A model generated the notes under the pieces. It was not told the origin of the DNA. It saw only the letters and a list, made by a program, of their open reading frames with translations, and did no database searches. A stretch of DNA of 64,000 nucleotides from contig NC_133236.1 in NCBI RefSeq assembly GCF_040436345.1, positions 14,224,966-14,288,965 of the forward strand. The letters are read 5' to 3'. The translations under genes were made by a program, and so were the position numbers. Positions within the stretch are counted from its first letter, which is position 1; every line of letters begins with the position of its first letter. The DNA comes from Pagrus major (lineage: Eukaryota > Chordata > Actinopteri > Spariformes > Sparidae). Positions 56,746 to 64,000 of this stretch are shown here, one piece after another.

Positions 56746-59484
56746 ACACTCATCACCTTTCACACAGATAGCTACAACTCCATGAAAGGCAGTCACATGG
56801 GCAGGGGTGTTAAATCTGTTTTAATATTTGAAAAAGGCTAGGTTAGATAAACCTACCTACCACTGACAACTTGATGGAGTTGTTCAGGAGCTAGCTGAAA
56901 AATGCTGTGAGGGTCTTCAGTTGATAGAGAAGAGTGCATTCAGGGACATGGCCATGACTAACTGGGTGAAAGGTCAGGCAGCGCAGCTCACCATTCTCCA
57001 GATGAAGACGAGTAGCTGGCAACTAAATCATGAAAGCTAACTTCAGATTGTGGGTGAATACCTTCTGTGGTTACAGCTTGAGTAACTACTCATGCTAGCT
57101 AGGTTAGAAAGAAAGTAACTTTGCAGGTGTGAGCTTGATTGTCGTTTTAATTTTTGTTTACCGCCTTTGTTTTTGAGCAAACTGACTTCTTCCTACAGTA
57201 ATTTAGCTCACACTAATGATGTCTGATAAAGTATTACCTGCCACCAGCCATAAAGTAGCTCGAAAAGCGTACCTGTGGATACCTATGGAAGAAGGAAGCA
57301 ATGTTGTTATTACGGACAGGACCCAAACCATTGAAGCAGCACTACAGACTAGGAAGAAGCTGGACGCAACCACTTTACCAAAGTAGGGGGAAGCGCTTTT
57401 GAATTTGCTGCCTCTGGTGTTTGTTTGTTTACGACCGTAACGCTTTCTGTATTCATAGTATGTCAAGATATATACATAAGTGCATGTATCAAAATTCAAA
57501 ATCTAAGAGAAATGTATGATGGTTAACAGAGAAAGCAGAAGGTCACGGTTGCTCCTGTGGAATGAAACGGTCCATATATTCATAGCCGTCGACCCTTGGC
57601 GCCAGCGAGAGAGAGTTGAAGTCATCCATCTGAAAATATGAGATGACATAAAATAAATTAATTAAATTAAACACTTTATTTCGATCATTTCTAATTATTT
57701 GCCGTCATATAAAATTCACTCTTACATATACCCAGAGGTATACATGTATGTAGGGAGGTAAAGCAGCCACAAGATGTCAGCAATGGCACAGAGTTTTAAC
57801 ACTTGGGAAAGCTTGAAAGGTTAAGACGCCCTTCCTCACCAAGAACATTTAATATATTATCTCCTTACACAGTACATGCTGTTGAGTGTAGGCCTATGCC
57901 CTTGTGTCATCATCAACAAGGTGAACATAGTAAGACAGGCAGAGTGCATGATGGGGAACTCATTTACACCACATGTTCCTCTGTGGAATAGATTATCTGA
58001 TTAGGTGTTGGACCACCTTGCTGCATACTTTTTCATATCAATGAGCAAAATGGAAGGTTGCTGGGCTCAGCTGCCTCTTGTTTATCTCCAGGGTAGACCT
58101 GTGGGTGTCCTGTAAGAGGTTCTCTGCACGACTCAATGACATGTCAAGGTGTTTAGCAGGAGTTTGATCCTATTAATTAGTGGTTGGTCAGTGCCAGGAC
58201 TTCAGAACCTCTGGGCTCATGAAAGATTTCTTCTTAAGGAGAGGGGAGGGGAGAGAGTCCTTCATATTGGATAAAGGGGGGCGATTAAGACATTAGTGGG
58301 ATGTAATGGAGATCAGGGAGGGAGCCAGATTTAACTGTTACTGAGAAAGTGAAAGTAAAAGTGGGTATGTAGAATCAACAAACTAAACATCTGATAGTGT
58401 TTGTGCTGATGAAATGTTATAGTTTAACTGATCTATTTCTGGACATCTTTCAACCCTTTTATGTACATTTTTACATTTAGAGGAGCAACACTTCAGTCAA
58501 TGCTTGGGTATGAATTTCCTTCCTACTTACAATCTTTGCACAAAATGACTCATACTGGAGTGAACTTTTGTACCATTTTTTAAGTGCAGCAACCTAACAA
58601 GAAGTACAGTGACAGATCATTTAGTTCAACATTTAAAGGACAAAACCATAAATAGGTACTCGTAGAGGGAAAACATAGATAAGATACACATTTAATAACC
58701 ATGAAATATCAAGAATAACTTCACAAAACACTGTGAGACATTCAAATTCTTGATAATAATGACAATACTAATGTGTATGTAGCTTCATAAAGGCACTCTG
58801 AGTTTATTTTCAACTACTCCATATGACATGATTGTTTATATTTTCTGATATTTAGCTTTAAGACAGATGTTTGCACTTACTGACCTCCCTCAGGGTATGG
58901 GACTAGATAGGGATTTCAAAAATATGTGACTGCCTCTTTTGATGTTTCTTTGCAGTGACGCATTATGATTTGCAAGGTTACAGTGCAGCATGAACTGCGG
59001 TTAGGTGCCAGGCGAGATCTCTCTTTCTCTTCCGTGTGAATGAAAGTAGCATTGCCACCCACGTGTTCTTTTCTATCTTCCACCTGCAAGCACATTGTGT
59101 AAATACAGTGTAGTGCTGTTTGTTATATAATGAAGTATAGCTTCCCATACTGTATAAGCACATTCAGATCTTGCAACTATTTATTTATCATCTTTTGGGT
59201 TTAACAACTACATCTGAGTGTAGATCTAATACATATGCACTCTGTGATGATTTACTCTCTCCAGCGGCAAAAGCTACAAAGACAACCCGTATCAGAGGAT
59301 CAAATAAAAGATCCTTGCAGAGGCAACAAGCAAGATTCTGTGTGAAGTGTCAGAGATAAAAGAAATATTGCAATCACAGAAGAATCTTTCACATGGTGTG
59401 GCTATAGGTGCTGGCAGATAAGTTTTTTAGTTTGGTTTGGTTGACTGAAAATATTTCGTTGCATTTAAAAGGCCACATGTCAGA

Positions 59485-59765
59485 CGTCATCAGGGATGTA
59501 ACAAAAAAGTCTTGAATTTATTTCCAGCTTTGCCCCTTGTAGTTACACAGTCCATCAACCTCTATTGAGATAGAGACAGGCACTCATTTTCTGACAATAT
59601 TTATTTAAAAATACTGTTCTAGAAAGCTAGAAAATCAAGAAAAATCTATTTAGTAAGACTTTGTCAGGGAAATGAAAATAAAGTCTTGAATTTATTTCCA
59701 TCTTTGGTATTTACACAGCCCTATCAAGATGGAGACAGGCATTTCATGTCTTTCTTTTTTGAAAG
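59485..59765. repeat. Imperfect tandem duplication, about 184-bp unit
   Basis: The phrase AAAGTCTTGAATTTATTTCC with following TTTACACAG-type and GAGACAGGCA blocks occurs at about 59,507 and again at about 59,691. The copies differ by several indels, so the duplication is not recent. Confidence 0.7.
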
Positions 59766-60289
59766 AGACTAAAAAGCTAGAAAGTGACATTTTAATACTA
59801 TTTTTTCTCAGAAAGCTGACAAAAATATTCCAGAACAGATCTATTATAGGATTTATGATGCAAACATCAGTATATCAAAATGTAAAACACAAAAAACATG
59901 CAAAGATATCCCCATTCTATTCTGCATTATAATTTTGTATTTTAGCATTTATAATTTCTTTTCTCCAGCTGGCCAGTTCAACTAAATAAAACGATGTTGA
60001 GTTTTTTATCCATCTAAATATAGTAACTGGAAGAAAAGCAATGAATATGATGATTCTCTGCAGATAGTTTTGTTTATATGTTTATATCAAGGATTCGGAT
60101 TTACCCATTTTTTTTTAGATTCCACTATTATTAAAGGGGCATCAGAGCCATTCACCACCAGGAATATCTACAATAGCACATACACCATAACACATCCAAT
60201 TTTCTGGTATGTGTTTGCAGCATTTATTGTTCTGAATGCTGCTGGATTCTTTTGTCCCCCCCCTCCCAACACATCCTGTGCTTTTATTT

Positions 60290-60603
60290 TGAAGTCGAGC
60301 CCTGTGGTTGGGCCTGACACATTAGGATCCGCCCTTTTAACGAGGTAGCCATGGAGACCGCGCGAGAGCGAGGCAGCTGGTAGAGTTCTCACAGCGAGTG
60401 TTTCCGCACACCTCGAATAAAGAGCTGGCGAGCCGAGGACAGGGAACAACACAGCGGCGCGGACGTAACTACACGACGAAAACTGTATATTTTTCTTTAA
60501 ATTCCGACACATTCTCGTTTGGGTGTCGCCATTTTTTACGAGCGTTAATGCCTCGAATGTGAAGCGGTGAGAGGAGGGCTCGCTGCTGGTAACCTTTACG
60601 TTG
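60290..60603 (+). promoter_or_regulatory. CpG-rich promoter and likely non-coding first exon
   Basis: CpG-rich sequence over 60,330-60,600, in contrast to the AT-rich flanks. It contains CCGCCC and ends at a strong donor GTTG/GTGAGT (intron from 60,604). A short upstream frame starts at GCCATGG (60,351) and stops after ten codons (60,383). This fits a TATA-less promoter of a plus-strand gene with a 5' UTR first exon. The exact transcription start is unknown. Confidence 0.5.
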
Positions 60604-61229
60604 GTGAGTTTTTTTTTTTGGTTGTTTTTTTTTTTTTCGCAAGCTAAGCACACATAGGCCACTACGAGATCTCCTGCTCTGCCTTTCCCTTTCTGCCTGT
60701 CCTGTATTCGTTGACTTCATGGTTACAAACGGGGAAAGAGTCACGCATGCTAGGGTAAACGTTTAGCAATTTGTTAACGAGAATAACGAGTTGTCAGTTT
60801 TGTTTTTGTGTCAGCTAACTAACCTAACGAAGTGTGTTGTTACAGTCATTAAGCTAGTCGTGATCCGCTAATATCGCTTAACGTCAAGATAACTAATCTA
60901 ACTACATTTTTATGACATGTCTGCCGTGTTTAGCTGGCTTTAAGTCTTTGTTAGCTAACGTACAGTTGCTTGACAAAGTGCTTACAGACACAATAAAACA
61001 GCAAACCGGCTCGAGTAGCTAGTTAACAGTTAACAGCTGTAGCCTTACTGTATTGTTACATTCTGGTCATGTGAGCGATAATAAGTACAAGCTAGCTGAG
61101 TGACAGAAAACGTCGCATTGAATCCTGATTTTATGGCGTATTAACGTCAGACTAAATGAAACAAATATCTTACAGCTGTAGCCTGTGTGTTGCTGTGGTT
61201 GTGTCTTTGTTTTTGTTCGAGTGTATGTA

Positions 61230-61274
<45 letters not shown>

Positions 61275-62637
61275 TCCTGGCAGCCCACCACAGTCTTTGT
61301 TTAAATAGCTCGCAGTACAGTTGCACGTGTCGAAGCGTGTGACTCTGCTTCAGAGCCGCTATAAAGCCAGTTGACCACGTTTCATACAGTTGCAGGGCTT
61401 GCATTATTATTATTATTATCGTTATTATTGAATCTCGAGGGTCTGCCTGCTCGGATTTTCTCAACGCTGTAATTTCCGTCACCCCCGCTTTCTGTTCCAG
61501 TAAAAGTTTGAGTCGTTTCCTGTTGGCTTTGTGAGGAAAGATATGACACATAACAAAAGCAAACTGTCAGGGAAGTCCAGATGTGAGCTGTTGCTTATCA
61601 TCATAATGAAGACTAAACATTTTGTGAGACCCTTTAAGCCAGGGAGAGGAAGGTAATGTTCCCTTTTAAGCAAACAGCTTTTTTGAGTTGGCTAATGTTT
61701 TGATCAAATCATGGTGCACCACATGTTGTTGTTGTGGAGCTAGGGTTGAGGATATGATCATGCATTCCTAGAGACAGTTTTGCCACACAGTTTACACTGT
61801 GGTAGCTATTCCTGCTTTATGGCATCATTGTATTTTAGTTTAGATATTTTCACTTCCTTGATGTGACATGGTTTAGCCAAAACCAGTCAGTTGCTTTATC
61901 CACTAAGGGTTTCTCAATGTACAAGCATCATAACTGCTTTTTAACACAATTACCACTGCTGTAAATGAATTCAGCTCGCCTACAATAAGATTTTTGATGG
62001 TAAATGTAATTTTATGGAAGGCAGTGTGTGGTTATGTGCCCACTTATGCTATTTTATGATGTTTTTAATCACACTAAACTGTTGTTGCTGTATTTTCAGT
62101 GTTCGACAGTATCCAGTGTTTTCATAATTTTTCAAGGCAGCTTATTTTGCTGGACAAAACTGATTAGAGTACATTTTTTTAATGTGTCATAATCACTCGC
62201 TTGACTCCCATTGTTCAGACTGACACATTTTGTTTTTACACATTGTCCACATTCTGGCTTTCACAGAGCAACTAGCAGATATACAATGTGCAGCTTTAAT
62301 GGTTCTCAATTTAAAACCCATTGTGTAGCTGCAGTGAGATTTTTATAACTCCCAGTCCGGCATTCAGAGGCTTTTTCTGTTTGACAACATAGCTTAGAGA
62401 AAACATCTTGTGAGTAAAGATAAGAACACTGTGTTTGGCTTCAATCCCATTCTCAGATATCCCAGCCTTTCACCGCTGTCAACATAACATTTGACAGCGT
62501 GTCTCTCATTTTTAGTAGTGTCTCCCCTTGTATTCTCTTGTTTCATCTTGCTTCTCTCTCCTTATGTTCTGTCTTTCTGCTCTCTTTTTCTCTTGTCTCC
62601 ATCTTTCTGTCTCTTTCTGTCCCCTTCCTTGCGGCAG
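60604..62637 (+). other. Putative first intron of an unidentified plus-strand gene
   Basis: Bounded by GTGAGT at 60,604 and a pyrimidine-rich acceptor (CCCCTTCCTTGCGGCAG) ending at 62,637. It holds a (GT)n run at 61,235-61,272 and a short ATT run at 61,405-61,428. No exon is seen inside. Confidence 0.45.
61235..61272. repeat. (TG)n microsatellite
   Basis: A 38-bp uninterrupted TG run preceded by TATG tetramers. Antisense frames here that read as Thr-His repeats are artefacts of it. Confidence 0.95.
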
Positions 62638-62980
62638 TACACAGGGATGCTCAGCCGCTGTGGGGCTTAACACTACATAATACTTCATAACAAAGACTCC
62701 TTTCTGTGCTGCCATGCAGAGCCCCATCTCTGGGCTCCCTCCGCAGGCCCAGGCGGGCTCTACCAGCAGCAGTAGCAGCACTGGGGCCTATCGGGTGGAA
62801 ATCTCCTCCCGGCTGTTTCTTTGGCACACTGAGTGCTCTCTGTTCCCGGACACATGCCTGTGCTGCTGCTCTCCTTGGCTCCCTTTGCATTCCAGGAGCC
62901 CCTGGCAGCTGAAAAACTGCAGAAGCAGCCTGCTGGCTGGCTGGTTGTCTCACTGGTGTCTGAAGTGGAGAGTTGCATAG
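62638..62980 (+). CDS. Putative start-codon exon of an unidentified gene (extends past evidence)
   Basis: After the acceptor at 62,637 there are 76 bp of UTR, then an ATG at 62,714 in fair context (GCCATGC). The protein begins MQSPISGLPPQAQAGSTSSS and continues SSTGAYRVE, a low-complexity start of the kind seen in nuclear or regulatory proteins. The frame remains open to 62,980, but beyond about residue 35 the translation no longer looks coding. The exon may end at a weak donor near 62,795 (CGG/GTGGAA). I do not recognise the family. The end coordinate is the open-frame limit, not a proven exon end. Confidence 0.4.
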
Positions 62981-63639
62981 GTTTTTCCCCAAGTGGTGGA
63001 CTAAATAGACTAAGTATTTATGCTTTATAAACCTCTACTTTCTTAATGCGGTGGGCGGAAGCATGTCTCACAAAATTGACAAATAGCATTGCTATTTTTA
63101 GAAAACTTCTCAAGGGCTGAAACAAACAATTATTTGCATTAGTAATTATTAGGATTGCACAGTTAATCAAAATGTCTACTACATCCAAATCACAGAAGTG
63201 TGCAGTTTTTTGATAACGGTAAAATGTGTGACAAAACAGCATTATAATAAAGAACTGTAGTGCTGCAGAGCCTACAAATCTTGTTCTCAGATGTAAGTCA
63301 TATTTATTTGGCACAAACAGACAAATGTCACATCATTGTGATTTTGGTAGTTATTGTTCAGTGAAAATGAAAATCGAGGCGCCCCAGTGGTTATATATTT
63401 TTTCAGTGTAAGAGTAAAAAAGCAGATTTGCCCTTGGAGAAGCTGCAATTAGCATTTTTTGCTTGATATAAATGACTTTGACGATTACAGTATTTTGATA
63501 ACCTACAAGTACTGCAGCCCATCCAGACACCCAGCAGAAAATGGATGCACAATTGTTGAATCATTTCAACTTTAGTTTATTTCAAGTGGAAATAGACAGC
63601 TCCGCCCCCCTAGTTCACAAGCAACCTAATTGCCAGAAT
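62981..63639. other. Non-coding DNA, no exon recognised
   Basis: Probably intronic if the gene starting near 60.4 kb is real. There is no repeat family I can name here and no convincing splice-bounded frame. Confidence 0.4.
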
Positions 63640-63850
63640 AACTGTTGGCAGAATACGTTTCTGCAAACCACTGATAAGTTAAAACTTGACATTTTCTCTA
63701 TGTTGCAACTTTACGTTTCCTAAAGTTCAGTTTTCTTTTTCTTTCTCTTGTGAAAACACTGTGTTCATGCCCTGGTTAGGTCTAGGCACAAAAACCACAT
63801 GATTAGGGTTAGGGAAACACCTTGTTTTGAAATAGACTGGAAATTGCCTC
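63640..63850 (+). repeat. TTAGG-family dispersed repeat
   Basis: Carries the paired blocks ATGTTGCAACTTTACGTTTC and GGTTAGGTCTAGGCACAAAA then CATGATTAGGGTTAGGGAAA, in the same order as the inverted copy at 39,585-39,740. Confidence 0.7.
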
Positions 63851-64000
63851 CTTAAAAATGTATTCTGTTTTAATCAGAGCAGCAACTACCAACAAAACAG
63901 GACAAAATGTGAGTTTGTTCTTTCATTTAGTTGATAATGGAGACCTAAAAGCAGTAGAAATGCTGCCTGGCTGCTGGATCACCAGTCAGCCTTCAGTTTC

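Larger units (their letters stand above)
55855..60299. other. Intergenic DNA between the thioesterase and the next gene
   Basis: Immediately right of 55,854 lies the probable 5' UTR/promoter of the minus-strand thioesterase; no TATA box was identified. A segment at about 56,100-56,440 ends in TGAATTTCCCCAGTGAGGGA then TCAATAAAG, a common fish retroposon-like tail. A (TAAA)n run is at 56,726-56,745. The part at 56.88-57.42 kb looks like decayed repeat DNA. A duplicated segment is at 59.49-59.77 kb. No exon is supported. Confidence 0.5.

Noticed and set aside
57203..57499. Minus-strand 98-codon frame
   Set aside because: Sequence looks like decayed repeat DNA and the translation matches no family I know.
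61067..61551. Minus-strand frames rich in Thr-His
   Set aside because: Produced by the (TG)n microsatellite.
1..64000. CRISPR arrays, rRNA, tRNA, operons or Shine-Dalgarno sites
   Set aside because: None seen. Spliced genes and fish repeats show this is eukaryotic nuclear DNA, where the tandem repeats are microsatellites and not CRISPR.

Overview
This window looks like nuclear DNA of a ray-finned fish, most likely a percomorph teleost. The evidence is vertebrate gene structure (short coding exons, GT-AG introns, long non-coding DNA), (CA)n/(TG)n microsatellites, and many copies of dispersed repeats that I recognise as typical of spiny-rayed fish genomes. Nothing bacterial or viral stands out. 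Only about 3.0 kb of the 64 kb is recognisable host protein-coding sequence.

Layout. Positions 1-34,700 are intergenic, with no gene I can support. They hold microsatellites and several repeat families: a fish repeat around 11.2-11.6 kb, a terminal-inverted-repeat (TIR) element at 20.4-21.3 kb, a MITE at 22.1-22.5 kb, an imperfect hairpin at 27.0-27.2 kb, and a nested palindromic transposon complex at 31.1-33.0 kb. One stretch at 27.7-28.5 kb has the look of a conserved regulatory element. From 49,398 down to 34,711 on the minus strand lies gpr176, an orphan class A GPCR. Its three coding exons were joined from splice sites that keep the frame exactly, giving a 573-residue protein. Its 10.2-kb first intron carries repeats and a perfect 54-bp tandem duplication. 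The region 50.1-51.1 kb is a cluster of MITEs behind the gpr176 promoter. A deleted Tc1-type transposase relic lies at 53.06-53.72 kb. From 55,854 down to 54,088 on the minus strand is a complete three-exon gene of the type I acyl-CoA thioesterase/BAAT family (415 residues, Ser-Asp-His triad in place). From about 60.3 kb rightward, a CpG-rich segment, a strong splice donor and a matching acceptor suggest the 5' end of a plus-strand gene whose body lies beyond the window. I could not identify it.

The two recognised genes have unrelated jobs: a plasma-membrane receptor and a fatty acyl-CoA hydrolase. They share a strand but nothing suggests a functional unit. The most unusual structure is the 697-bp palindromic element at 31,240-31,936. 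It has roughly 200-bp arms packed with TCTCGAGA-type motifs, apparent TA target duplications, a decayed helix-turn-helix/integrase-like reading frame in its centre, and a later tandem duplication of its right half. Homology calls come from reading the sequence and from knowledge of the families; no database search was run.
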